A DNA stretch of 64,000 nt, from contig NMRB01000293.1 of the NCBI GenBank assembly GCA_002633025.1, forward strand, positions 231,842 to 295,841, given 5' to 3'. The notes below the pieces were generated by a model. That model was not told the DNA's origin, ran no database searches, and was given only the letters and a program-made list of their open reading frames with translations. Position numbers and translations under genes: made by a program. The stretch is from Notospermus geniculatus. Taxonomy: Eukaryota; Nemertea; Pilidiophora; Heteronemertea; Lineidae. This document shows positions 46,690-56,682 of the stretch, piece by piece (position 1 is the first letter of the stretch; each line of letters starts with the position of its first letter).

Positions 46690-47620
46690 TGGACTTGAAA
46701 ATGAGTGTCTGGAACTGGAGAGATGAGAGACACAAGGGAGAAGTGACGTCTGTGTTCTTCAGTGGACACCTTTTGCTGGAGTAGTTTTCTGGGACTGAAG
46801 ACTCCTTTGGTTGGAGTAGAAGTCTGGAACTGGAGAAAGGAGATACACGTGGAAGAGGCGAAGTCTCCAGTGGACACCTTTGGTTGGAGAGGATGTCTGG
46901 AACTGGAGAAGGAGAGACAGGCGGAAGAGGCGAAGTCTGTGTTCTCCAGTGGACACCTTCGGTTGGAGTGGATGTCTGGAGCTGGAGGAAGGAGAGACCG
47001 GAGGAAGAGGCGAAGTCTGTGTTCTCCAGTGGACACCTTTGGTTGGAGTGGCTGTCTGGAACTGGAGGAAGGAGAGACAGGAGGAAGAGGTGAAGTCTGT
47101 GTTCTCCAGTGGACACCTTTGGTTGTAGTAGAAGTCTGGAACTGGAGAAACAAGAAATGAAGAAGAGGTAATGTCTGTATTCCAGTGGACATCTTTGGTT
47201 TAGCAGAAGTCTGGAACTGGAGAAGCAAGAAATGAAGAAGAGGTAATGTCTGAGTTTTCCAGTGGACACCTTTGGTTGGAGTCTGGAACTGGAGGAATAA
47301 GAGACAGGAAAAGGAGGTGAAGTCTGTGGTTCTTATCCAGGGGACATTTGGATGGATACCGAATTGTTATGAAGTCTGGAGGTGGAGAAGTGAGAGGGAT
47401 GTTGTCTTTGTTATTCATGGGCACCTTCGATGTACTGGAAGATTTTGACATTTGTGGAGCAGAAGAAAATAAAATCAACAGTCTCCATTTGTTGGGGTTG
47501 AAAACTGAACGCCTCGCAATAAATCTGGAATTGGAGGAATGCAATACACGAGGGAGTGATAGAACGTCAGCATTCTTTTGGTGGAAAACAGACCCAAGTG
47601 GACTTCCAACCATGAACTAT
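46690..47620 (+). repeat. Minisatellite, about 80-bp unit, roughly 11 copies
   Basis: The unit reads GTCTGGAACTGGAGAAGGAG through TTCTCCAGTGGACACCTTTG and GTTGGAGT, spaced 79-80 bp in the centre (46892, 46971, 47051, 47131) and shorter at the edges. Because the unit is not a multiple of three, the long - strand frames across it are not a repeated protein. Confidence 0.9.
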
Positions 47621-47974
47621 CATTTTTGCCTTTTGAAAAAAAAATTGTGCAAAGCGTAGCTAATGTGCAGTCTATTACATTTTACAGAAATGATAGGCTT
47701 TGCTGACAGTATAATGGATTACTTTCCTCTTCAACTTAATGGCATCAATTGTTGCGTGTATCTGATTTCTGATTTCATGGCAACCACTTATGAGATATTT
47801 TCTTCATTGTGTAGGTGTGATGTGTGAACACTGCAACATTTCCTTATCCTCAACCAATCGATTAGCCATTAATGTCATTTTCTATTGGATTTCTTGGCTG
47901 GATTAGATGCCAGAAGAACGGAACTTGCTGCATAGTTCCCTTGGCCCTCGTCTGCCCTTCCCCTATGCACACAC

Positions 47975-48800
47975 TTTCAATTGAAAGAATGAAAGCTTGT
48001 AAAGGTCTTGCAGCTGTTGAAAGAATGAAGGCTTGTATGGGACTTGCAGCTATTGAAAGAATGAAGGCTTGTATGGGACGTGCAGTGCTGCTGAAGGACA
48101 GGCTTGTATGGGGTTTGCAGCTGTTGAAAGAATGAAGGCTTGTATGGGACTTGCAGCTGGTGAATGAATGAAGGCTTGTATGGGGTTTCTTGTAGTGCTG
48201 TTGAAGGAATGAAGGCGTGTATGGGGCTTGCAGCACGTTGAAAGAAGAAGTATTGTATGGAGCTTGCAGCTGCTGAAGGAATGAAGGCTTGTATGGGCCT
48301 TGCAATGATGTTAAAGAATGAAGTCTTGTATGGGGCTTGCAGCTTTGGAAAGAATGAAGGCTTGTGTGGGGCATACGGCTTTTGAAAGAATGAAAGTTTG
48401 TCTGGGGCTTGCAGTGATGTTTAAAGAATGAAGGCTTGGTGGGCTTGCACACTTTTATTGAAAGATTGAAGGCTTGTGGCTTGCAGTGACATTGAAAGAA
48501 TGAAACTTTGTATGGGCTTGCAGTGCTGTTGAAAGAATGAAGGCATGTAGCCTATGGGCCTTGCAGTGATGTTGAAAGAATAAAGGCTTGTATGGGCCTT
48601 GCACTTGCAGCTGTTGAAAGAATGTAGGCTTGTATGGGGCTTTCAGCTGTTGAAGAATGAAGGCTCAACTTGTTTGGGGCTTGCAGGTGATGAAAGAATG
48701 AAGGCTTTTATCGGGCTTGCAGCTGTTGAAAAGAAGGCTTGTTTGGCATGTTTGGGGCTTGCAGCTGTTGAAAGGATGAAGCTTTTAGGAGGCTTGAACT
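47975..48800 (+). repeat. Minisatellite, about 39-bp unit, roughly 20 copies
   Basis: The unit reads GAAAGAATGAAGGCTTGTAT then GGGGCTTGCAGCTGTT, with length changes between copies (about 33-50 bp). Two large minisatellites within 2 kb mark a locally unstable stretch. Confidence 0.9.
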
Positions 48801-49407
48801 TGAAATGCAAAACTGAATGTCAGATGACGAGTGTTCACAATCTTGGGCGCAGACACATTGTTTTTTTTTCACCTGCTTATGTTTTACAACCTATCTTATT
48901 GATTACCATTGATACAATGCTCTTGTTCTAACCATATCAGTGCATGAACCCAGGCTGCTGCAGTGATGCCGGATTGAGCAGGAAGCCGCGAGATCTCGGA
49001 AGCCGAGGTTATGCACACTGCTTTAGATTAACTGAATGGGAAAAATACCATAAATTGTTCATTACCCAATGGTACCATGTTGCCACTCAGGTTTATCGGA
49101 ATTCTGGCATGGCAAGTTCACAACAATATCTAACGTGATCCCACTTGGGTAAAAAACATCATTTATGCTAGCGATGTAGGCAGAATACAGTCTCGAGGAA
49201 AATAGATGGGAAATTTGATGGCCATATACAATCAAGGGATTCGGGGTCATAGATTACATCTTAATTGTTGGAGATTACATACTGTTCTCTTCCTTATGAA
49301 TCAAATTACATGTATGGTAACTATGGTTTGAATCCTTCGTCATCTGGAATTCTGGTTCAACTATAGACAGCCATTGTCAGCCATGTTTGGGTGTAAATCC
49401 TTTATGT
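48801..49407. other. No feature recognised
   Basis: A short + strand frame at 48944-49138 lacks a recognisable family and a donor. Confidence 0.3.
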
Positions 49408-49757
49408 TGATGTCAGGTCGCACTACGATTGCCTGCGTTGCGACGGAACAGTCGGCATCAGGCAACTTTTGGATAATCGCACGACCTTGAAACTCAAGTC
49501 AGGTCGACTGCGACTGGATTACTCCCGTCGGGATCATGATTCGTCGTGGCGCAGAAGTTGAACATGTTTAACTCTTGCGATTCATGATCTTTAGGATCGG
49601 CAACTGATCCCAATCGTCGCAGGTGAGACGCAACTGCAGTCATGTCACACCATACCGGCGACTGATTTATTCCACGCTGTCATGCCTCAGATACAAAGTG
49701 ATAATGAAAAGTCAGTCGGCGCCTATTCTGTGCCATCGCAAGGTCGACCTGACATCA
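49408..49757. mobile_element. TIR element, 350 bp
   Basis: Ends TGATGTCAGGTCG and CGACCTGACATCA are exact 13-bp complements. The interior is rich in GTCGCA/TGCGAC words, like the outer arms of the element at 3775-5773, so the two may be related. Confidence 0.75.
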
Positions 49758-50390
49758 GCATTAGAAGCAGATCAAGACAGGCGACTTTCTTGTTGTCCAA
49801 AGACATTTGTGAGTTTTCTTGCAATGCAAAGTGACTCTGAGTGAGCAGTACCATTTTTGATTTCCTTTCACCTCATGCAAGGAACAATGACAAACACGCG
49901 TTCCATAGCTTTCCACAGCAAGCCAATTTTCATGAGAATTATTTCTTGTGGAGAAGCCCTTACATGCCTTACACTGCTGGAAGGAAAATTGATCTAATGT
50001 CAAGAGACAAAGTAAAATTGCTGAGAAGTTGAATGCATAGGGTGAACAAGGGATGCCAGGTTTCCTTGTCTCCAAGAACATCAGTCCCTGTAGCTATCGT
50101 TTCCAGGGTTGTTGTTCCATTATGTTGCTCGTGCTTTTGTCCTGACAGACCTGCAATAAAGGCCTCATCAGAATGTGTGCACCCCAGCTCGTTTCCTTGA
50201 CTTCCTTCAAATCCTTTTGTGCTGTGGTAAATCATCGAACTCCAGGCTTGAAGTCAACATCTTGGCATATCAAGGCCTAGAATCACTCTGCTGTTCGACT
50301 GCGCTCTCTTCGATGAACAAGGGTAGGAGTGATTGGAACCCTCTGCAGAGGAAGATGGAAGTTTATTGCTTGGCACCTTTGCAGTGTTTC
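49758..50390. other. No feature recognised
   Basis: Short frames only. Confidence 0.3.
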
Positions 50391-50512
50391 CACCAGGAAA
50401 ATTTTTTTGAGGGGGTGGTAAAGAGAAAATTTGACAGAATTCTTGGTCAAAAACACAAAGTTTGGCTTTTTAAGGGGGATATCCCCCATCCCCCCTCCGG
50501 CGGAAACACTGC
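50391..50512. mobile_element. MITE with GCAGTGTTTCC ends
   Basis: Ends GCAGTGTTTCCACCAGG and CCGGCGGAAACACTGC pair with few mismatches. The core GAGAAAATTTGACAGAATTC is shared with 35838-35973 and 38745-38895. A left-end relic is also visible at 38063 and 40991 (CAGTGTTTCCACCAGAGGG). Confidence 0.8.
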
Positions 50513-50867
50513 TTTGATGAAAAAGGTTGTCAATGATCAGACCACTACCCTTCAGAATTTTTGAAGAAATTTTGCAGAAGGTTGCTAGGTGGGAAGAGCA
50601 CAACCAACAAGAGCCTGTGCATCTTGCAATGCAGTATGATTTCATTTTCAAAAAAAGCTCATCAGCCCTGACATGACATTTCCAGCTATCACAGGAACTC
50701 ATTTATCACTGTAACTGGTATGACATTGTCACCCCTCATCAGACATATCACATGGATGTTCTCCAATTCATCTTCAGAGACAGAATTTTTCCAACATTCC
50801 TATTATATCTCCTGCAGGAAAAGGAATGAGGAACCCGTGTGTCGTTTATCCTGACAGGTCGGCGGTG

Positions 50868-51160
50868 CGACCAAAACGACGTCATTGATGTCGTTTTAGG
50901 TGTTGACGTTGCATCATGAAAAAAATGAGCTAGGCCTATATACATTTTTCTACAGGAATAATGAGATAAAGACATTGCCATTATCAGCATCGTATCTTTT
51001 CATTTTCAAGAAAAAAGCACCGAAAAATGCAGAAATTTTCATCTCCTACAAGCACAATGTAAATTTTAATGCCAGGCAGCCGAAACGAAAGAGTTGTTTT
51101 CACACCATAATGGAAATACGTTAGAAAAAAGAAACTTCGGTCGCACCGCTCGCAGCGCCA
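50868..51160. mobile_element. TIR repeat with GCGGTGCGACC ends
   Basis: Left GGCGGTGCGACCAAAACGACG and right CTTCGGTCGCACCGCTC (complement GAGCGGTGCGACCGAAG) frame about 290 bp. 34628-34900 is a diverged copy that shares the order of words. Confidence 0.65.
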
Positions 51161-51511
51161 CGTTGTGACATTAGTTCCTCCGGTTCCCCATTGTCCCATT
51201 GCGATGAGAACCAATGCTTGTGGATAATAATTAGACCAAGTAAAGATTTATTGCTTGTATCTGATGAAGCGATTAGTCCTCGACTAGGACAAATCTGAGA
51301 TGAGCAGAGTCTGATGATGATATTGTCAGTTATGAGTTATTCGAAGTGTTGCATTTGTTAATACAGCAACTGGCTTACCACTGCTCGTGACAGTTACATG
51401 TTATTGTGGCGAATAAAATGAATTAGATTGTGAAGTGATTAATCCTCCACTAAGAGAAATGTGTGATGGTTATTACGATTGTAGTTTAACCACCTCGGTG
51501 CCGAATCCCAG
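51161..51511. other. No feature recognised
   Basis: AT-rich, with two diverged phrases (GAAGCGATTAGTCC.. and GAAGTGATTAATCC..) about 165 bp apart; otherwise empty. Confidence 0.3.
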
Positions 51512-51744
51512 TATAGAGCTTGTGCAGTGGATCATTATGACGTCACTTTTGACTGGTGGTCCACCATGCTGACGTCGACGACAAAGTGCGCCACATGTAG
51601 ATCACGTCATGGGTTGAATTCACGCACACTCCACGTGCACCGACGACAAAGTGTGCCACGTGGGACGTTGGCGTCATTTGACGTCAATTCGACTGTCAAG
51701 ATGGTGGATTTTTCTGTGATGACGTCATCTGCACAAGCTCTATA
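51512..51744. mobile_element. MITE with TATAGAGCTTGTGCAG ends
   Basis: Left TATAGAGCTTGTGCAG and right CTGCACAAGCTCTATA are exact complements, followed inward by TGACGTCA-type words on both sides. Inside, GACGACAAAGTG(C/T)GCCAC occurs twice. Confidence 0.88.
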
Positions 51745-52160
51745 GCGGGACAGTGTGTAGTGACCCTGAATGTCATGGTTTTCATCACAACTGACGTCAT
51801 GATGCTCTTTTCACGTGAAATTGCACAAGACCTTGCGTAGCAGCAATGACTTCATCGTACTGCAGTTGTGGAATTTGGAATTAAGGCAAACGTACTGCAA
51901 AAAATATCTGGGACCAAAGTGGTTTATGTTTTTACATTGACCTGGATCGTGACTAGTTCAGGCACCAGCGATGGTCTGAACTCTCTTCTTGGCAGAGGTT
52001 CTTGTAGGCAGTCTTGCCAGTTCAGGCAGGCTCAGTTTCCATTTAGACGAAGTATCCCCAGGCTAGTCTGCGCACAGGGGTCAGCTGTGGATTCGATGAA
52101 GTAACGTTGTATAGTCCATGGGCAGCTGAGTGGTGAAGATAGTGATGCATTAGCCTAGCT
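51745..52160. other. No feature recognised
   Basis: No splice-bounded frame or repeat end could be supported. Confidence 0.3.
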
Positions 52161-52444
52161 GTACAGTACGTTGCACAATTGACCTCCCTTTATTTGCGTA
52201 CCTTCCGCGAACATGACGCAGAAGGTATATGCTTCAGTTCATCACGTATGGTACGGGTGCGTCACGCATCTCTGTTGCGTGATGTCCGTGCACCACGGGT
52301 GAATGACGTAACGTCTTCACTGCGTGCCTTCCATGACGGCATGCGACGCCCGCGGAAGATACGAGGACGGTACACGCATGACGCTGCATGGTATGCAGAT
52401 GGTGCGCGGCGCGGAAGGGAGGTCAATTGTGCAACATAATGTAC
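52161..52444. mobile_element. MITE, TTGCACAATTGACC family, copy 1
   Basis: Left end has GTTGCACAATTGACCTCCCT and right end has AGGGAGGTCAATTGTGCAAC, exact complements over 20 bp. The interior is CpG-rich compared with its surroundings, with CGTCACGC and GCGTGA words. Copies at 60161 and 60953. Confidence 0.9.
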
Positions 52445-52684
52445 AACCACCAGCAGCGTTACAGCTTTTAGCAGACGAATCCGGTTGTTGCATCCTTCAT
52501 ATCAGCATGTGTTTGTAAAAGTGGACTAATCCCTGGAAAAAGACAAGTCGCTAGTGTGCAGTGCTTCAGTATCAAGATGTCATGAAATGTTGTAAGGTGG
52601 GAAATTGACCCTGAAGTGCAAATTTTCCCTCTTATTCCTTGATTTGTGTCTGCTACAATTCACGCTTGTTTTGGGTCTTTCAAG

Positions 52685-52778
52685 CCCCTATATCCACCAG
52701 GTGGTTGTGTCACACCCGAACCCTGTCATCTGTGATCAGCTTGTCTCTAACGAGATTGTGACTGACTCTTGCCTCCAG
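52685..52778 (+). other. Possible internal exon, unknown protein
   Basis: 94 bases between a pyrimidine-rich acceptor (GTTTTGGGTCTTTCAAG) and donor CCTCCAG/GTATGC, open in the frame SPYIHQVVVSHPNPVIC and on to NEIVTDSCLQ. The reading is plausible as protein but matches no family I recognise. A further 36-base candidate at 53122-53157 (ATGCAG acceptor, GAGAA/GTAAGT donor) follows it. Confidence 0.2.
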
Positions 52779-53880
52779 GTATGCTTTATTAGGTGAATCA
52801 ATCACCTATGTTTGTAGACACATAAATCCTGCCCAGAGGTTGATTAGATTTATTTCTGGTTCGTGTTTCCGTCGTCTGCTTCGAGAGTTGGGCGTGCTCA
52901 TGTGGTTTATCGTTCCCCTGTGTTTGTAGCAGCAATTATGAGCGAGGCCCTTTCGTGTCCTTTTAAAAATTGGATGGATGGTAAAGAATAGGCATGATTG
53001 AGATGCACTTTACCTAATGGGCCTGTGAATAGGTTGTAAAGGCTGTCACACACTTATTCATTTTACACTGCTTTTGGCAGTAATTTCCTTGTTTTTTCTG
53101 CTACGATGCCTCCATGCAGTGGGCACACCTGAAAAATTGCACCAGAGTCTGGAGAAGTAAGTGGAGCCTTTAGACATAGTTGGCTGAACTTGATACCTAC
53201 AGAATGTTCTGTAAGCAGAAACATGGTGCACATTGTCAAGTCACATGGTCAAGTTGGGTAATTGACGGTCTTCGATATACAACCATAACCAGGAGGGACT
53301 GAAATCGATTTTGGATTCAAATTGGTGTCAACTTCATGTTTCCCGAGCAGTGAAAAACGTCAAACAGTTACTTTCCAATTTCATTGTCTCCATCGTCCTG
53401 TAATCATTGCTCTTATTGGCTGTCGTGAACTCTTCAGACTGAGGCAGCATATCGAGTGTATACAACAGCTCTTGGTCACAATCGTTGCACTTCTTTCTTA
53501 ATGTATCGATCTAGGAATGCTTTTGCGGCGCTCCTCAATATATTAACCGAAGAGAATTATTTTTTAGACCTCTTCGGGGTATACAACAACCCATATGATT
53601 GGCTCTTCAGTGGCTGTATTGTTCTTGACCAGAGGTCCTAATTGAGTCGTGCCATTTCCATGGCTCGATGGTAACAAGTGGATTTTGCCTCTCAGACTCC
53701 CATTTGGCCCGTCTGGTACAGATCCAGGTTAGGATGCTTCCAGCACTTTGGCCAGATTCCCAGTGCCTCAAGTATTGCTTGAAACTTATTTTTCCTCGGT
53801 AAGGGATATCAGCCGTTGCTTTTCATAGACAAGTGGTTCACAGCCAGTTTGGACAGATCCAACGGCTACCACCATAGCCA
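52779..53880. other. No feature recognised apart from a short exon candidate
   Basis: See the previous entry for the 53122-53157 candidate. The open frame at 53456-53641 has no splice support. Confidence 0.3.
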
Positions 53881-54046
53881 GAGGCGGATCCACGATTTCG
53901 GGAAAGAAGGGGTGCACTGTGCTCAAAACATTGAAATCTGCGGTGAATTTCAATGATTTGCTCCAAATTTCAAAATAACACGGTCGATTTTATAGATTTG
54001 TTGGCCGAAAGCAGGTGTGTGCCGGTTGAGCCCCCCTTGGATCCTT
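53881..54046 (+). mobile_element. Repeat with GGCGGATCCA / TGGATCC ends
   Basis: AGAGGCGGATCCACGATTTC on the left and CCCCCCTTGGATCC on the right frame about 165 bp. A partial relative (AGTGGTGGATCCAAGGGAGG) starts at 63392. This style of short element is common in marine invertebrates. Confidence 0.5.
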
Positions 54047-54059
54047 TACTGTAGAAAAG

Positions 54060-54370
54060 ATTTGCTTTCAAATTTGACTTCCTTGGTCTTCCAGTCACAC
54101 TTACTTCAACTGGTAGAAAGTGTCCCTGTCGAAGTTTGCTTACCATGCAAGTTGTCCAGGTACAACTTGCTTTAACTAATAGAAAGTATCCTTTACGCTG
54201 AGTTGCATGGCCTCTTGAATTTGCCTTCCCCAGTAGTGTCCTCTGTAATGCCTCTCAAATTTGGCTTCCCTGGTCAACCAGTCATAAGTTGCTTTAACGG
54301 GTAGAAAGTGTCCTTTACACTGGAGTTGCATGGCCTCTTGAATTTGCCTTCCCCGGTCTTTCTCAATCAC
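54060..54370 (+). repeat. Tandem repeat, about 120-bp unit, two to three copies
   Basis: TTGCTTTAAC..TAGAAAGT(A/G)TCCTTTAC then GAGTTGCATGGCCTCTTGAA and TTTGCCTTCCCC occurs at about 54168 and 54290, with a decayed copy near 54100. Confidence 0.75.
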
Positions 54371-54579
54371 ACTGGTAGCTCACTTCAAGGTGATTGGTCC
54401 AAAGCTAATCTCCCTCGACATGATTCACTTATAAGTGCATGATTGACTGCGATAGGGATGTTTGCTGTTTGTCACTGGATAAATCCATTGCCTTGTCCGC
54501 AGTTCACACCACATGAGAGTCTGATCGGCACAGTAGGTGTGTTTTCGATTCTTCATGAATCGATGGAGTGAAACTTCTG

Positions 54580-54710
54580 ATTGGGCCATCCTCCCACAGC
54601 AGGGGTTTTCACCTCGTTCCTTTTGTCTTCATCCACTCACACAAATTTTGTGTGCGAGTGTATGAAGAGGAGCGAGACCAAACCCCTGCTATGGGAGGAT
54701 GGATTGGGCA
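54580..54710. mobile_element. Imperfect fold-back repeat, 131 bp
   Basis: GGCCATCCTCCCACAGCAGG pairs with CCTGCTATGGGAGGATGG. Pairing continues with mismatches to the centre ACACAAATTTTGTGT. Confidence 0.8.
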
Positions 54711-54739
54711 GTCAGAGAAATGCATTTAGCCTCAAGCGG

Positions 54740-54876
54740 CCCATACACATGCAATATTATTGCACAATATGAGGATCAAAATGGGCAATGTTATTGCCAA
54801 TCTTTCTTCTACATGCCAAAAGCACATTACACCCCATTTGGGCCTCATATTGTGCAATAATATTTGCATGTGTATT
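54740..54876. mobile_element. MITE, 137 bp
   Basis: CATACACATGCAATATTATT and AATAATATTTGCATGTGTAT are near-perfect complements and extend through GCACAATATGAGG / CCTCATATTGTGC. It lies 30 bp from the fold-back at 54580. Confidence 0.85.
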
Positions 54877-56628
54877 TTAGCTTCTTGATACCTCAAAGAT
54901 TGCAAAAGATTTTTCACAAATTCTCAAAATGTCTTTCTGTTACCATGCAAAAGGCAACAAAAAATGTCAAAATTTGTAACTGTAATTCCTGTGTGAGTTA
55001 AGGAATAGCATATTTGTGAAAATATGGCTTTGATATTGATCTTGTCAGCCCTTGCATTTCTGAAGTACCCTTTTAGACAATGAGCAAAACTGTCATGTAT
55101 CATTTGCATGTTATCAAATGTAAAGTAAAGCATTGATCTTGTAAGCCTGTCCATGTATTCCTACCTATATGCAACTCAGCCTTAAAAGTGAAGGATGGTC
55201 AATACGGACCGTCATTGTGGGTGTTTTTCTACTCTTTGTTGTTTTGGACACAATCGTCACGTTTTGTCAGTAAATAATTCATAATGGTGATGGGAATCTT
55301 TTTGAGGTAAGAATGATCTGATATGGCCTAAAAACTGGTTGATTCTAAAAGGCGTCATTTTGGATTTAGTTCTTGCAAATTTGCAGTAAATTGAAGATTT
55401 GTAAGCCAGCCACGGATAGCTTTTGCCCTGTTGTCCCAAATTTTAAAAAAGAGTCTTGCACCTGACTCTTACTCAGCAAACTCTGAAAAAATGACTTGCT
55501 TGAAGACTATCAAAATGCACTTCTCAAGTCAAATGCCAAGTCAGACTTGAAAACATGTATCAGGGATCGGTCTGTGTTGATATAGAGCAAACTAGGCCTA
55601 GATGATGTAAATGACTCAGACTGAGGCACCATTCGGCTTCTTCTCTCAGGCTCAGTGTCACCATTGCACCTGAAAATTGGGAAATTTGTAGGACTCTTTG
55701 TCTGGGTCAGGGGCACTCAATTCAGTCAAGTAGGCCTACTGCATGGGATTTGATATTTGTAATTACCAAATAGGCTTAAGGATCATGGACAGGGTCTTCA
55801 AAAGTCACTTGAAAAAACACAATTGAGCTATGTTTTTGCAAAATAAACATGTTTTCCTCTCTCTTCTTGATATTGCTTACTTTGTAAACTTATGATTGCA
55901 ACACATAGAGAATTCATTGCACTCAATGTGCATTCATGTCACATTCATTTCTTAGTGCCGTGTATGTGCATTGATTTGGTAAACAACTTTCAGACTCTTT
56001 GAAATGTCTGAGAATCTAATTTTCGTCTTCTTATTTGATGTAAAAAAAGTTGTTTGCGGATGACTGGAAGGGTGATACCCATCGTAGAAAATGTGCACAT
56101 TACAACTTGCAAGTGTGTGTGTCGCAAGGAGGGAAGTTCTGTTGCCAGGGCAAGGGTGAGACCTTATATTGCCAAATAGAAGGAAGGATAATCCCCCCCC
56201 CCCCATGGGGCTGAAGGGATATTGTTGTCTCATATAATATTAATCTGTGGAGACCTGGGGCCATATGCATAAAACTTCCTTAAGTTAAGTGTAAAACTTA
56301 CCCTTAAAGTCTAAGGATTTCACTTTACCAAGTGCCATACTTAAGGTGTATGCATAAAACAAACTAAGGGCATACTCAGCTAAGGGCAACCCTTAACTAA
56401 AGTATTTCCAGGAATTGTGGTGTCAGCCAATGAAATTTCAGTATTCAAGGGTTTTCCCNGTAACTTCAGCCCCCAACTTATCCAGAGGAATCGGAACCAG
56501 TCAGTGTTGGATTAGGCTTATGGCGGCTTAGAGATGAGTAGGCCTAGGCCTGTGTGTGGATTTAATTGTAGCGTCGATAACAGTGGGTTGGCATAGAATG
56601 AGGTACGTTCTGCTCAGGTTCTCGAATG
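54877..56628. other. No gene recognised
   Basis: 56250-56410 contains paired TTAAGTTAAG / CTTAAGG-type words and two ATGCATAAAAC phrases, probably an old repeat. A poly-C run is at about 56192, and a single N at 56459. Confidence 0.35.
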
Positions 56629-56682
56629 CACACACACCCGAACCATGGAGAGGTACACCCCTCCATGGTTCGGGTGTGTGTG
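56629..56682. repeat. Perfect 22-bp inverted repeat (hairpin)
   Basis: Arm CACACACACCCGAACCATGG plus AG, a 10-base loop (AGGTACACCC), then the exact complement. No sign of a surrounding element. Confidence 0.92.

Noticed and set aside
46514-47269. 251-codon - strand frame across the 80-bp minisatellite
   Set aside because: The unit is not a multiple of three, so the repeat cycles through frames; the open frame reflects purine-rich sequence lacking stops.
47862-48452. 196-codon - strand frame across the 39-bp minisatellite
   Set aside because: Unit length varies and shifts frame between copies (CKPHTSLHSF versus SPIQAFILS), and there is no start, signal or splice context.
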